DNA from: Lichenostomus cassidix
Taxonomy: Eukaryota; Chordata; Aves; Passeriformes; Meliphagidae
Length of the DNA stretch: 64,000 nt
Direction of reading: 5' to 3'
Assembly: GCA_008360975.2 (NCBI GenBank)
Contig: CM039179.1
Coordinates: 61,170,666 to 61,234,665 of the forward strand
This document shows, in pieces, positions 24,932 through 36,959 of this stretch; the stretch's first letter is position 1, and every line of letters starts with the position of its first letter. The notes beneath the pieces were generated by a model that searched no databases, had not been told where the DNA came from, and saw only the letters and a program-made list of their open reading frames with translations. Position numbers and translations under genes: made by a program.

Positions 24932-25051
24932 TTTGTACTTTCCAGGATTCTTCAGAGCAAGAATGAGAGCTCCATGACCTCCCATGGAATGCCCAAAAAC
25001 AGACATCCGTTCAGGGTCAGTGGGAAAATTGGCATTTATTAGTTTAGGCAG
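24932..25051 (-). CDS. ESD: ESD coding exon 5 of 8 (nucleophile elbow)
   Basis: 40 codons, phase 0 at both ends, between TTTACAG and AAA|GTAAGA. It contains [10 protein letters not shown], the Gly-X-Ser-X-Gly nucleophile elbow with Ser149. It begins [10 protein letters not shown] and ends LKNPGKYK. The 170-bp intron to the next exon is the shortest in the gene. Confidence 0.97.
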
Positions 25052-25379
25052 CTGTAAAGGAAACAACAGTGTAATAAAAATATTAAAGCAACTTGTATGT
25101 GTTTAAGAAAAAACACACAACTGATCAACTATCACCTTTTAATGCAAATGAAACCAAAGGCACATCTCTGGTTCTAGCCTGACATTCTCATTATGGCCTG
25201 ACAGCAATTTGAAGGGGGATGTGAAACCAGAAGGAAACATTTCAGCTGATAACAAGTAACACGAAGTATCTCTATAGAAATTTACCACAACCTCGTAACA
25301 CAAGATGTGGGAATTTCCTATGACTGAGCCACCCCCCTTACCTTACCCAGCAACACCAGGAGAAGCCAACAGCAGTTAC
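25052..25379 (-). other. ESD: ESD intron (0.33 kb)
   Basis: Short intron with GTAACT and TTTACAG ends. Nothing else seen. Confidence 0.85.
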
Positions 25380-25504
25380 CTCATCCTTTATGTAGGAATA
25401 CATCCTATAGTTTGTTCTCCAAGGATCTTCAGTGGCATCCACATAAAAACCAGCACCAGTGCCAAAATCCCAGCTTTCATCTTCTCCTTCAATATTGCAG
25501 CCAC
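25380..25504 (-). CDS. ESD: ESD coding exon 4 of 8
   Basis: 125 nt: two bases completing Arg86, then 41 codons. It reads [20 protein letters not shown], then [21 protein letters not shown]. This is among the most conserved blocks of S-formylglutathione hydrolases ([15 protein letters not shown]). Confidence 0.97.
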
Positions 25505-27655
25505 CTAGCATGAAAAATCTTCCCTTTACTGCATGTTCAAAATTGGAGAACCTGCCATACAAATCAGACTCTGGACACAAGTTTCTCAATCATATTTCTA
25601 ATCCTCCAACTATAAGACAATTCAGATTTTCACTCATTAGTACAGTGTTTTCAAGTGTTATTTCAACACTTTCAAAATGTCACTTATATAATACCCATAA
25701 TTCAATTTCTAAATAGTTTCAATACCTCTTCATAAATAAATATAACAGATGCCTCCTAAATTACTTCTGTCCAGTTGTCCAATTTATCCAAGGACTTAAT
25801 CAAAAGTTGGCACTTGTTAGTTGGTGCTATCAGCTTATTACAGTCATTAGACCTCATCCTATCAAGTACAAAGAAACTGTGTAAGAAACAGAAGAAAATT
25901 CTTTTTTCCCCCAGAATGACAGAACCATGTACACCAAATGGTGTGTCCAAGCCAATTTATGTGCTTCAAATAATGACTGCTACATCTCCCTTTTTAAGAT
26001 TCTCCAGAGTAATAACATTCACTGTCCCTATAATTTTGCAAATCTATACCTCTACCTTTTCTGCAATTCATTTCATGGCTCCCACCTATAACTCCATGAA
26101 ATTTAAATAATTTCTTCTTTGAATAACTGCAGGAGTGTATCCTCTTTTCTAGGGCTACACTTTCAAACTAAATTTGCAGATGTGTTTTTAAAGTAAGTAC
26201 ATCCCATCCAGTCCTCCCTTTGATTAGTCTGTGATTTGCCAGCCTGGTTTGCAGTACAGAATGTAATATTTCAGGGTATATGCAATAGGAAATAATGTCC
26301 CCTGTTTCTCCAAAACATTCCTAGTTTCTGTAATCCAAAATTACTTGGGCTTTTACCCCTGTCAGATTACACTGCATGTGTAACTCGACAGTGCCTCACA
26401 ATTTGTGCAGAGACAGCTGCCACCCTGCCACAGTGTGCAATCAGGTTTGTACAAGGATCAAAGTTGACTTTGCTCCAGCAACATGCCCTTGAACACTGAG
26501 TGATTTTGTAACTTAAAGCAATCACAGGGACTGGGGTGCTTTAACAACATGTTGGATGCAAAAAGTCTATCTAAGTAAGTAAGACAATCCTTTTATAGTT
26601 TTTAGACTAAAAGGCAAGAGAGAAGCTGCCACAAGGGATTTAAAAGAAAATGGACAAAGCAATGACCTATGCAAAAGCAGTTACCCATTAATAGAGACAA
26701 CTTACACAGACAACACAAAACCAAATTCCAGCACAACTACTAAATGTGAATAATGCAAAGGTTAATTGCCCATCTCTAGCCTGCAGCAAATAGCAACAAC
26801 CAAATGTAAAGTTCATACACAAGTTTTGCTCTTCTGTTCCTCTTCTTCCTTAGAAACTTCTATTTATGTCCTTGGACCTGACACAACTTCAAACCTAGAT
26901 GTAACAAATACTTTATGGAAAGAACATCACTTCATTCCCATATTGCCTGTAGTCACATGTGACCCACTGAAGTTTGGGAAATATTAGAAGGCTGCCACCT
27001 AATGAGACTTTGGCAGAATCCAATGAATATGGAACACAAAACTGCGAATCCCCAAATAACAGTATTTTCAATAACTGCAGATCCACCATTTTCAGGTTTC
27101 CCATAACATAAGCTCAGCCTTATGCAAATAACAGCACATCATTTAAAAAATCCATTCATCAGTAGTCTTTTGTAGCTGCAGGGGAGAAAGGTTTCTGGTT
27201 TGCTTTTCCAAGCAGTGGAACTCTCTGAAAACATGTATTTAATTTGCTTTAGAGGACAGAATACAATAAAGAGCAAGCATTGCAGCTTTGTGTGGCAACA
27301 CAGTTCTGCAGGTTTTATAGGGTCTCAGCAAGCCACAAAATGTCAGCAAGAATTCTAATAACACATTTCTTGTTTCACTTTTCTTCCCTTTCCTCATCTG
27401 TGCTGAACCCCAGGGCCCCTTTGTTCTAGTTTTAGTGCCCCAACAATAGGAGAGTTTCAAATGTAGAACCCTCATACCCCATTATTAAGAACATACACAA
27501 TATAATCCAGTGAACAATGCGAGATGCAGAGGTGAGGTCATATTCTGACTCAGGTGGGCAACACACTTGTCAGCACACTGCAGCACCCCATTCTCTGAGA
27601 ACAGAGACAGTCACTTCAGTGCAATGACTGTCATCCTGTCCCTTGTTAAACTCAC
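25505..27655 (-). other. ESD: ESD intron (2.15 kb)
   Basis: AT-rich intron with GTGAGT and ATGCTAG ends. It holds several short chance ORFs. No transposon was recognised. Confidence 0.8.
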
Positions 27656-27754
27656 GTGGGCTCGTGTCTGGTGCCACTACAATAAGGCCATGCTCAGCTG
27701 CTGCTTGTTGAAACCCAGCTTTCGTTATGAAATTCTGTTCTGTGCAGGTTAACC
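27656..27754 (-). CDS. ESD: ESD coding exon 3 of 8
   Basis: 99 nt: two bases completing Gly53, 32 codons, and one base of Arg86. It is flanked by TTTCCCCAG and C|GTGAGT. It reads [20 protein letters not shown], then [12 protein letters not shown]. LTCTxxNF (oxyanion-hole region) and VAPDTSPRG are family signatures. Confidence 0.96.
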
Positions 27755-29083
27755 CTGGGGAAATAAAAATATCATTGGTTACTCACTGCTCACAGCATAC
27801 TGGTTTGAAAACTCTTTTTGACAGAAAAGGTTTTGAAAAACAAAAATTTCTATCTCCAAAAACAGGGAAAAGTCCTTTCATTAGGCTCAACAATACTTAA
27901 CAGTTCAGAGAAAACAGAGTTGCACTGTCACATCTAGACACTGTTAATTTCTGACACCTAACCCTGCAACTACATTTTTCTTTCTACTGTCATCTCAGCT
28001 GTTTGCATTACAGAATCACACATGTGGTCTGACAAATTCTACATCCTTTAAACAGGCTAAAGGGCCCATAAGCACTCTGGGCCCAAAACCCACAGCAACA
28101 CATGCCTTTTGTACAGCAGCAGGTCTAAATAAAGTCCAATTACAAATAAATTATACTTCACACCAATATTTATATTTTTCTTCACTGTGGAATTTGAGAG
28201 GCGTTAATGACTCTAGTTTTCTCTGAGAACAAGCTGCCAGTAACCTAATTTGACTCATATAATAGCCAAGACAACATGGTTTACCTTCAGTAAAATAAAT
28301 GTGCTGCATGGCTTAGAGCTCTTCAGGCAATTTTGATGTTCCAAACTTCAAGGATAAACATTTTCACCCAACCTGCTGTCATGATACAAATCAGACCCAC
28401 CAGCTATTTTGTGAAATAAATACATAAAAAGAAGACAAGTCTCCACACTAACAGTCCAGTCTCCAGCTTTCTAAACACAACTGTCAATAAAGCAACTCCT
28501 AGAATTACAGAACAGAGTTCCTGCTTTTTATTTTGAATAATACAAAAAGAAAGGATTTAATTAATTAACTGTGGATGAGACAACTTCACTCCTGCTGTAC
28601 AAGCCTGTTCAGCCCCTCTCTTTTCAAGTTCACCAGTTGCTCCCTGCAAAAAAACACTTGGAATAAGGTGGAGTCCACAGGACAAATGTGCTGGCTTGCA
28701 TGGTCCCTATTTCACATCCCTACCCTGTTAGCTGAAGCAGTTTCTCTAAAACAAAGAGAAACAGGTGTCCCAATGGGAAGGCCTTACAGAACCTTTATAT
28801 ATACAAGCTTTGAAACAAAAAGCATGAACATTTTAGAACAAAAGGGTAGAACACTTTGAACACTGAGCATTTTAGAACACAATCTGGTAGGCTACCCCCA
28901 GGCTGCATCCTAATTTATCACAGTACCTTCAAACTAAATGCACCTGCCAGAAGATGAGTTTTTGTAGATTTCAAGAGCTGCCACTGCAGCACCTCTACAT
29001 TAGGCTTTCAGTAACTGTAGTGCAGTAGTTTAAACATGTTTAATGTTGTATTTTTTTATGTTATTAAAATTCATGTTACTTAC
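27755..29083 (-). other. ESD: ESD intron (1.3 kb)
   Basis: Intron with GTAAGT and CCCCAG ends. No other feature was recognised. Confidence 0.8.
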
Positions 29084-29172
29084 CCGAGAGCCAATACAGC
29101 ACAGGGCACTTTCCAGTTTCTGCTTTTGGAGGCAAGTAGATTCCAAATTTCATTTTGCATTTTAGCTCTGCA
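29084..29172 (-). CDS. ESD: ESD coding exon 2 of 8
   Basis: 89 nt: one base completing Ser23, 29 codons, and one base of Gly53. It reads [20 protein letters not shown], then [10 protein letters not shown] chose the acceptor TTAACACAG. A competing AG five bases downstream would break the frame, while this one restores the expected HDSAELKC junction. Confidence 0.94.
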
Positions 29173-30130
29173 CTGTGTTAATAAAATACTTCTTGTTATC
29201 ACCACTACTCAATTAACAATGGCACTAACGTTAAAAAAAAGAAGTTGGATCAATGCATTTCATTCAAAGAGAGATCCGGTCAGTGAATTGTAACAACTTA
29301 GTTAAAAGAATGGAGAATAAATTTTTTAAGTCAGGTTTAGACTCTAGAATTGGCCACAGAGAACTCTCCAACCTTGTTCTGAACATACTTAAAACAGAGA
29401 TTTATAAATAAGCCACATTTTCACAGTGCTGCTAACCAGGAACAGGTTGAAAATTGAATTTTGAATCCCACCAATATTGAGACTGAGCTCTGGCTATTAA
29501 ATTGCAATGTAATTTTTACTAAAGATCACACCCACGTGACTTGTACAACATACACTGCCCAGCATGCCATAGAAAGGGAGGTTTACAAGCTGCTAAGTCT
29601 ACAGACCAGTCAGGTACTCAATTAATACTAAAGCCTAAAACTGTTAATAAACTCTTATCTCAGCACAACTAATGATTTCCTTTGTATTTTGAATAAAAAA
29701 ATTTTTAAAAGCTTGTTTTTCTGTTCACTTTATCAAAGAAGAATCCATTTACTGAATCTGTCTGCACATAGCACTTTTCCAGAATGCACAAAAGTGAGAT
29801 ATCCAGTAGAATGATATCCGGTGGAACTTTGCACAGACAGTGGTTCTCTGTGCTGCAAACAGGACAACCCAAAGTAATGGAGCTTAATTTTCACAGATAA
29901 AAATACTGGCTTCCACCTCAGATCTGCAGCACTAAGTATACTAGATTATGTTAAACATTAACACAGAAATTCAAGAGCACAGCCAAAGCAGCAGTAGACA
30001 TTATTCCTTACTGAAATATGGATATTAGTGAGAACATGCTATTTTCCTGCAGACTGAAAACACTGACAGCAATGACAGTATGGATTCACTGCCCCAACCT
30101 AAACATCTCAGTTGGTTTAGTGGTGTTTAC
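29173..30130 (-). other. ESD: ESD intron (0.96 kb)
   Basis: Intron with GTAAAC and ACACAG ends. No other feature was recognised. Confidence 0.8.
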
Positions 30131-30198
30131 CTGTCATGTTCAAACACCTTCTGAAAACCCTCAAAGCATTTGTTGCTGGAAACCTGTTTCAGTGCCAT
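30131..30198 (-). CDS. ESD: ESD first coding exon with start codon
   Basis: 68 nt from [22 protein letters not shown], then EHD and two bases of Ser23. The exon itself starts at 30206, after TTTTTTGCAG, so only 8 nt of 5'UTR are in it. The ATG has A at -3 and G at +4, a good Kozak context. Most of the 5'UTR must come from an upstream non-coding exon. Confidence 0.95.
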
Positions 30199-30206
30199 GA
30201 TTTTAA

Positions 30207-31649
30207 CTGCAAAAAACAAGAGGAAGTTAAATTTTAAAATAAAACAGTCCTGGTCTTAGAGTGAGTTTTGAGAACAGAAGAGTTGAATACAACTTGAAGT
30301 ATCTTTGCTCAATGTTATAGTTTCTCAGAAGAATTTCCTGCAAACACTTTCTGATCTTTCACTAACTTCCTATTTCCCCACAGAAAAGGGACAGGGGAGG
30401 CTGAGTTCTTGTGAGCAGAATGGGCAAAGCCTACCTGCTTTCCTACAGACCCACATCTCCAAGGACCTTTACCTCAGCTCTAACTGTGTTACACACTAAC
30501 TGTGTGGCTTGCTCTTTGGCTACCAAACAAGCATTCCCATGTGCTGTGGTTAACCTGGAGCTTCCTCTGTCAGGCTGTTACCTCCACAATGACTGTGCAG
30601 GAGAAAAACCTGTCCCACCTTTCCTTCTCTGTGTGTGACAGTATCCAGCCACTGACTACCACAGTAATGAGTGTTGTTCTCCTCTTTGATGGAAATTAAT
30701 TACCATGTTCTAACAGCCTGTGGGACAGCAGAAACAGAGGAGCAGAAGGCTTACTTCCAGGGCAACCAGTATGAAAAATACAAGCAAAGGAGAGTCATGG
30801 GAGTTTTAGAACAGCTGGTGGTGCAAGTGTAGCACATGTGCTAAGGAAACTCGGGAAGGCTGACACAAAAGTGGACACTCTCAGCTGGCATGGGGGCAGC
30901 AAGGCCAAGCCGGCAGCTGAAAGGGGACAGCCTGCAGGGTCACAGAACCACACAACAGGACAAGCTGGAAGCGACTCACAAATCCCACTGCTGCTCCTGC
31001 ACAGCACCATCACCTAGAGTCACACCATGTGCCTAACAGTGATGGCCAAACTCTTCTAAAACTGTGCCAGGTTTGGTGCTGTGACTACTCTCCTGGGGAG
31101 CCTGTTCCAGTGCCCAGTCAACTCTGGGTGAAGAGCCTTTTTCTGATATCCAACCTAAAGCTGCTCTCACACAGCTGCAGGCCATGCCCTGGGCTCCTGC
31201 CACCGGCACACTGGAAAATCCTGAGGAGAACGCACGAAACATCAGGCCAGGTAACAAGTGTCAAAGCGAAAACCTTCCACCGCTCACTCCTGCGCGCTCC
31301 TTTGGGGCACCGGGCAGGAAAAGCCACGGACCCGGAGAGCCCTCGGGGCACACCGCTGCCTGCTGCCGCCGCCGCGGGGCTGAGCCCGAGGGCTGCCCGC
31401 CCAGCAGCGTTACCCCAGCGCACGGCAGCCACAAGGCCGCGGCTCGCCTCGGCTCGCCTCGGGCGCTCCTTCCCACACAGCCCGTCCTGCCCGCTGCGCC
31501 GCAGCTCTCTGCTCTGCTCTGCCTCCATTTCCACCCTGCCGCCCTCGCAGGGGGCGATCCCTCCCCTCCGGCCGGGCCGCACGGCCCTGCCGCCCCCCTC
31601 TCAGCGCTCCCAGCCCGCTCCCGCTGCCATTCCCGTTCCCGCTCCTTAC
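30207..31649 (-). other. ESD: ESD first intron
   Basis: About 1.4 kb between the start-codon exon and the predicted first exon. It contains a minus-strand CR1 fragment (30940-31240), and its 5' half lies in the CpG island. The first-exon boundary is a prediction. Confidence 0.6.
30940..31240 (-). mobile_element. CR1 LINE 3' fragment
   Basis: It begins with a CACAGAACCACACAA-type motif and GGACAAGCTGGAAGCGACTC. Further on are GGGGAGCCTGTTCCAGTGCC, GGGTGAAGAGCCTTTTTCTG, ATATCCAACCTAAAGCTG and CAGGCCATGCCCTGGG. All match the reverse complement of the CR1 3' region typical of bird genomes. The copy is divergent and 5'-truncated, and directly abuts the ESD CpG island. Confidence 0.85.
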
Positions 31650-31790
31650 CGCGGCGGAACGGGGGCCGGGCGGTGCGGGGTAAGGGGCGGCCCTGAGCGG
31701 AGCGGCTCCTCCCGCCGCCCCGGGGCTGAGCCCGCACCGCACCGCCCCTTCGCCATGGCGCTGAGGGCCGCGGCCTCCTCAGCAGGGCCG
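31270..31790. promoter_or_regulatory. ESD: CpG island, ESD promoter region
   Basis: A strongly GC- and CpG-rich block of about 0.5 kb in AT-rich surroundings, upstream of the ESD start-codon exon. It includes GC boxes (for example GGGGCGG at 31684-31690) and has no TATA box that I can see, as is usual for a housekeeping gene. Long ORFs on both strands here come from the base composition and are not called as genes. Confidence 0.85.
31650..31745 (-). other. ESD: Predicted non-coding first exon of ESD
   Basis: On the minus strand the island holds a good donor, GCCGCG|GTAAGG, placing the exon end at 31650. Its start is unknown and given only approximately. Another possible donor (GTGAGC, near 31285) is weaker. 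Confidence 0.45.
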
Positions 31791-31849
31791 CCGGGCCTGC
31801 GGAAGGTTACATGTTTAAATATTTCCTCAAGGAACGTTGTCGTGTGATG

Positions 31850-32184
31850 TTTGATCTCTATATCCGTACAAGGCTAATCGAGAAAGGAGATTTAACCCGT
31901 GAAACAGCAGCGAACAAGCTCTAATTGATGTCCGAATGTTAGAAAGACAAATTGCTTGTCGGTGGAATTGCCTCATTAAAGTTCAGGGCTCGACATGCTT
32001 CAGTGGTGTCAGAGCTAGGGGGAGGTTAGCGAAGCCTGGGGACAGGGATGTGCTGCTGATTGTGGGCACAAGGAATGCACAGTTTACGGGCCGTTGGGAC
32101 ATTTGGCAGAACTCCCAGGGACAGGGAAGAAAATAACAAAGAAAACCCATCAAGTGTGCTGTAATCAGCTCTAATTGGGTAGGA
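31850..32184. other. Intergenic, no feature recognised
   Basis: About 0.33 kb between the CpG island and the solo LTR. No gene, repeat or RNA was recognised. Confidence 0.5.
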
Positions 32185-32190
32185 GATAAT

Positions 32191-32523
32191 TGTGACTGAA
32201 GATTGTGGCCATGGACTCTAAACCCAGTGACTCGAGAAACCCACCGACTCAAGATCTTGAGACTGAGAATATTCGGCTAATGAGCAGGAGAAGCAAGACA
32301 GCCATTAACCAAGAGAAGATAAAATACTTATTGATTAGAGAACTAAATAACTTGTAGCCAATGAACATTAATGCCTTTGTCAACTAAAATGTATAAATAA
32401 TGAAGAATTATGGTAGTTATCAGGCAGGTCTTGAGGGTTTACTGCCCAGTGCCCCTTTTTGCATAAAACTGTAAATAAATCAAATGCCTGGACTTTGTGT
32501 GTGGATTGGCCTCTTGCACACCA
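32191..32523 (+). mobile_element. Solo LTR of an endogenous retrovirus
   Basis: A 333-bp block starting TGTGACTG and ending GCACACCA, so it has the TG...CA ends of an LTR. Flanks GATAAT (32185-32190) and GATAAA (32524-32529) look like a 6-bp target duplication with one mismatch. Internal order is as in an LTR promoter: CCAAT (about 32357), TATAAATA (32392-32399), then AATAAA (32474-32479) and a GT-rich stretch. Sequence style matches LTRs I know from songbird genomes. No primer-binding site or viral gene follows, so it is a solo LTR. The family name cannot be fixed without a library search. Confidence 0.75.
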
Positions 32524-32529
32524 GATAAA

Positions 32530-35500
32530 AGAACCTATTTTGGGACAGCAGTGGTGCTGCTCCCACCTCTGCAGCTGCTTCTCAGCGCTTCAGCCCTGTG
32601 AATTCCATTTCAGCAGCTGTGCCCTGGGCACTTCCAAAGCTCCATGCTGCAGAGGTGGCTCTCCCAGCTCTGCAGAAGAAAATCTGGAGCAGTAAAAAAT
32701 GAAGAAGGAAATAAAAAGTTATTCCAGAGAATCTGATAATAGTGAACAATTCAAAGCAGGGTTTCTGTTAGTGTTGTTGTCCCTTGATCACTTTAAGGGG
32801 GTAAAAACTTGCTGGTAAAAAAAGTGGCCTGAGCAGGGACTACTGCATCATTACATTCCAAATGCTTTTTTTCCTGCCCTCAGGATTTCAGAGTTCTTCA
32901 AGCAGCTGCCAACAGACAGGCTGATGATTTTAGAATAAACCCAAATTCTAGTGTAGGTATTTTACACCTGACCTGCAAGATCATGAAGTAAAAAAGATAC
33001 TTAGCAGCACTTCCATCTTATTAATAACCAAATTTATGCCATTTTATGCTGTTTTTTTTTATTCTTTGTTTATTTATTAATTTGCAGTTAAACCTGCCTA
33101 TCAGCTATCAAAAACTGTCCTCAGCAAGGCTTGCTCCTGCTTTGTAATCCTGTACTACGTACTACATTGGCACTAATGATTTTGGCTTTAACATTTTGCA
33201 GTCTTGACTTTTCCAGTGTGGCAGTAATTCCTTTTATATTTTTGACCCATAATACCACCAAAGCACAGTACTGACAATTTTTCCCCCCCACTACTTTCTG
33301 TTCTTCCCCAGCAGATCCATTTGGACTGCAGCTGCTGGATGCCAGACCTGGGCCTTGCATCCTGTTTTCCAGAGCAGCTTTTGGATCCTATCTCTCTACT
33401 TGGAAGTAGTTGGTATAAATAGTTTGTCTCTGAGCTGTTTAAGCTTCCTTGTCTCAGCTTTTCTTTTTCAAGCTGTGTTTAAGTTGCCATTAATCAAATT
33501 AAATTTTGTTGCTTCACTAGTATTTCTCAAGTACTCTTCAGGTTGTTCTTTCTATCTCTGTGTGCATTTTGTAGCTCTCTAAATGTCTCTCACTAGCAAG
33601 ATATTGCCCAGGTAGTTATTTGAGCTGAACTGTAGCCAGTTTGTTTTCTCTCTTGTATATATAGACAGAAGTTGTTATTCAGATCTTCTTTTCCCTGGTA
33701 TCTGCAATTGTTTTTATCTATTTATCAACTGTCAGTATAAAATCTGCCTAACTCAGGCAGTGATACTGGCAAGAATTTGATGTGTTCCTGGTCTTCCTAT
33801 CGGAGTTCATTAGATAACCTCTGCCCTCTTTGTTCCCATTTCATAGTGATATATTCAGAAGGATCCACCTGACAGCTTGCTGATGAGTTTCTCTGGCCTC
33901 CCCACATCTCCATGATGTCAAGATGTAAGGTGAGCACACCAGGACAGTATTAAGAACAGTGTAAGGCAGAGTGAGCCAAGCTGGTGCAGTCTCTTCTGTG
34001 CTATGGTATAGTTATTTCTAGTATCTTTGGTTATGCACATTTGTTTACCTGTAATTCCATTTCTGTATACTTTAAGACAGTGTCTGCAGTTCTCACCTGT
34101 GAATTCATTTTGTTAGCATTCTGCCTATCATTTCAGATTCTCTAAAAAATACCAGATGTGAAGCAGGCTTCCTTTTCTTCATCATCAAAAGGCTTCTTAT
34201 ATGGTGCAGCAGGGCAACCAGTAGAAATAAGGATATTAAAGGAAAAGAATGACAGATACTTTAGAAAATCTTTTGATTTATGTACTCTTGCTTTATGTAT
34301 TACTTTGTTGTTGTATTCCAGTACAGCACATTCTATTCCAACATATTTTCTGTATGTTCCTCCTACACTGATAGTGCTTTTTACCATCTCACCACTGATC
34401 TAATCCAGTGGTGAGAAACGATTTCACATCACCTACCTAGAATTTCTTTTGGTATCAGTAAGAAAGTCTTTGCATTCTGTCAGGTTTTTGCCTTTTCACC
34501 ATCTTTACTGTAGTTGGGGAAACTGTTAGCTTCAACACTCTCAAACACATTTGCGCTAAAGTTTCCAGCAAGAAACTTCCACATTGAATTGCAAACAACC
34601 TGTATGTCTTAAGGTTATGGCACCAAATTCTTCCTTTCCTGTTTTCTTTCTAGTAAGTACAGTGCTTCCCTCAGCCATGCATCTGGGTACACACTTTTCT
34701 AATGTTCTAATGGTTTTTTGTGGTAGTCTGAATTAAGAGTAGTGGTTACTAACTTCCTCCTGCCTGCTTTTCAGTAATTTTTTCTCAGCTTTTTGTATGT
34801 GATCTCATCTTCAGTTATTCAGAGCTCTAAATTCACACTTCATTGTCGACTCTCCCAGGAGATTATTTGTATGCTGTTCTTTTCTGTAAAGAACTTCTCC
34901 AGTATTCTTTATAGCAATTGTTTATAATTTAGTCTTTTATAATTCTAATGTGATATTTATCTAAACTACCTTAAACTGTCTTATGCCATGCTGTCTGTCA
35001 TTTTCAAGAAACATAAATGCTCAGTATATTTAATGCTAACTGTATTGACACAACCTGTTTCAAGTCTTTAGATTTTCAAGGGAAAAGCTTTTCACGGGGG
35101 AAAGGAGAATTTTCTGACACTGCATTGTTATTAATTACACTTCCCCTTCTTTCTTCATCCAGCTATCTTACCTTTTATTCCTAGATGAAAGTTAGATCTG
35201 AGTTCATTTTCTTTCTTTCTTAAACACCCTCACTTACTTTATCTATGTACATTGAGGTTTTTTCTTCTTTGTTCCATTTCTTGATTTCATTATTTCCTTT
35301 TTGTTTGTTAGAGACTTAATGTGTCATTTGAGTCCCTAGGTCTTTCTGGGGACTCAGCATTGTCCTTTGGTCTTGCTTGCACTGTAATCCAAGTCATGTA
35401 GCTCCCCTGGCTTCTCTTTCACTTGGCTTTATCTTGCATTGGTGCTTCTGCAGCACTGCACTGGTGGCCAGGAATGGCCTCAATAGCTCTGAGCTGCTAT

Positions 35501-36955
35501 GAGGCTGAGCATGTTCATAAATCCTCTTTGCAGAGAGGCTGCGGAAAATATGGACACAGAAGATTTGCAGTTGCAGAAACAAGTCATTTGTGATAAGAAA
35601 ATAGAAAAATAATGGGTTTTGAAAAATTCTTTGTCCCTGGAGCTGTTAAAACACTTAAAACTTTTCCAAGGGAAAGAACCCTAGCATCCTTCTTTTATTA
35701 CAGTAATGTAAGAAATATTAGTAATACTTTCATATCACTTAAAAAAAAAGTAAAATTAAGCATGTTACAACTGATATTAAATCCAGTGAAGAATATGCTC
35801 CTGATAATTCTGACAGAAAGATTTTCCTCTTAATGTGTTGTAATTAAAAATGAAGCAGTCTTGCTTTTTCATAGTAAATTAACTGCACATATTTGTATTA
35901 TGTCTTTTGTTTTCAATTTCTTTCTAGTACAGATTAATTTTGGGCTTAGGAAGAGTCTGATTGTTTAAGAAATTTTTCCACATACAGTTTTAAATTTCTC
36001 ATGTATTTTCTGAGCCCTTGAGGCTGGCATTTTGAATTCAGATGTTTAAGTAAACTTTGATGTATAATTGCAGCTCAGGAAAGATACTGGCTGACAGGAA
36101 TGTAATGGTGAAGATCTGATTTAGCAAATGCCAAAGGACAAATTTAAATTCAATTTAAGCCAATAAATAATATAGTAGAACATTAGGGCTTGTCTTATTA
36201 ATGGGAGCTGCAAGGAGAGGTGGAGGCATGAAGGCCATTTGTTTAGGCCTGTGGTTATCTTTCCAAGGGAGGCAGACTTTTCATTAGGTCTTATGGAATG
36301 AATGAAGATCAGCAACACCAGCTGGCATTCCTACAATTCCTTGATCCCTACATGAGCTTTGAAGTAATACATGTACAGTAGACTTTCTTTCTTGGTCTTG
36401 GTGTACAGTTCAGGCCACAGACTTGAAGTCATTTGTCAAATTTAGGGTCAAACTAGCAAAAAGAATTTCTGGGTGTATCATAAATTTCTCCTGTGAGTGT
36501 TATTTAAATCTGTTATCTATAATGAGGTAAGACAAGAGAGTCATGCAAAATTACAATAAAAGATTATTTTAAAGAGCATGGCTTTTAGAAATGCTGAGGA
36601 AAAGGCAGTAATTTATTGCTGTCAAAGATGAGTATGGTAACATGCCTACATGACTTTTGGAACAACTGGCATGATCTGCAGCAGAAAGATTATTTTTTTC
36701 AATAATGTATCTGATTCCTGGAGGAAGTACAGGCAATGAAAGGGTCAGAAGATTCCAAACATCATTTAAGATTAAAAAGTAGATGCTTATATTGCCCAAC
36801 CACAATTGGCAAAAAACTTAATTGATCTGAATTTTAAGAAAAGATAACAGTCTTCTGAAGGTTTAAAAAAATAATAAACCTTGAAGGGAACAAGTTTTCA
36901 GTCACTAATACAGAGAATATTTAATTACAATTAGTGTCTAAAAGATCAAGCAAAC
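32530..36955. other. Intergenic, ESD promoter side
   Basis: About 4.4 kb of mostly AT-rich sequence. I see no exon of a known gene. A pair of overlapping 81-codon ORFs on opposite strands (34142-34403) is the only notable open region. Confidence 0.6.
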
Positions 36956-36959
36956 TAAG

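Larger units (their letters stand above)
21930..31745 (-). other. ESD: ESD gene span: S-formylglutathione hydrolase (esterase D)
   Basis: Esterase D hydrolyses S-formylglutathione to glutathione and formate, the second step of glutathione-dependent formaldehyde detoxification in the cytosol. It also cleaves simple esters. Eight coding exons (30131-30198, 29084-29172, 27656-27754, 25380-25504, 24932-25051, 24662-24760, 23094-23261, 21930-22010) total 849 nt, giving 282 residues, the same length as human ESD. Every junction keeps the frame. The alpha/beta-hydrolase triad falls at the expected places: Ser149 in GHSMGG (exon 6 of the transcript), Asp226 in GKDDQF, and His260 in GYDHS. No signal peptide is present, which fits a cytosolic enzyme. 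A non-coding first exon probably lies in the CpG island. The gene is intact and is the only complete protein gene in the window. Confidence 0.97.

Noticed and set aside
31029..31847. 272-codon plus-strand ORF and several 110-170 codon ORFs on both strands
   Set aside because: They overlap the CR1 fragment and the ESD CpG island. High GC removes stop codons in all frames, and the translations are Ala/Pro/Arg/Gly-rich with no domain.
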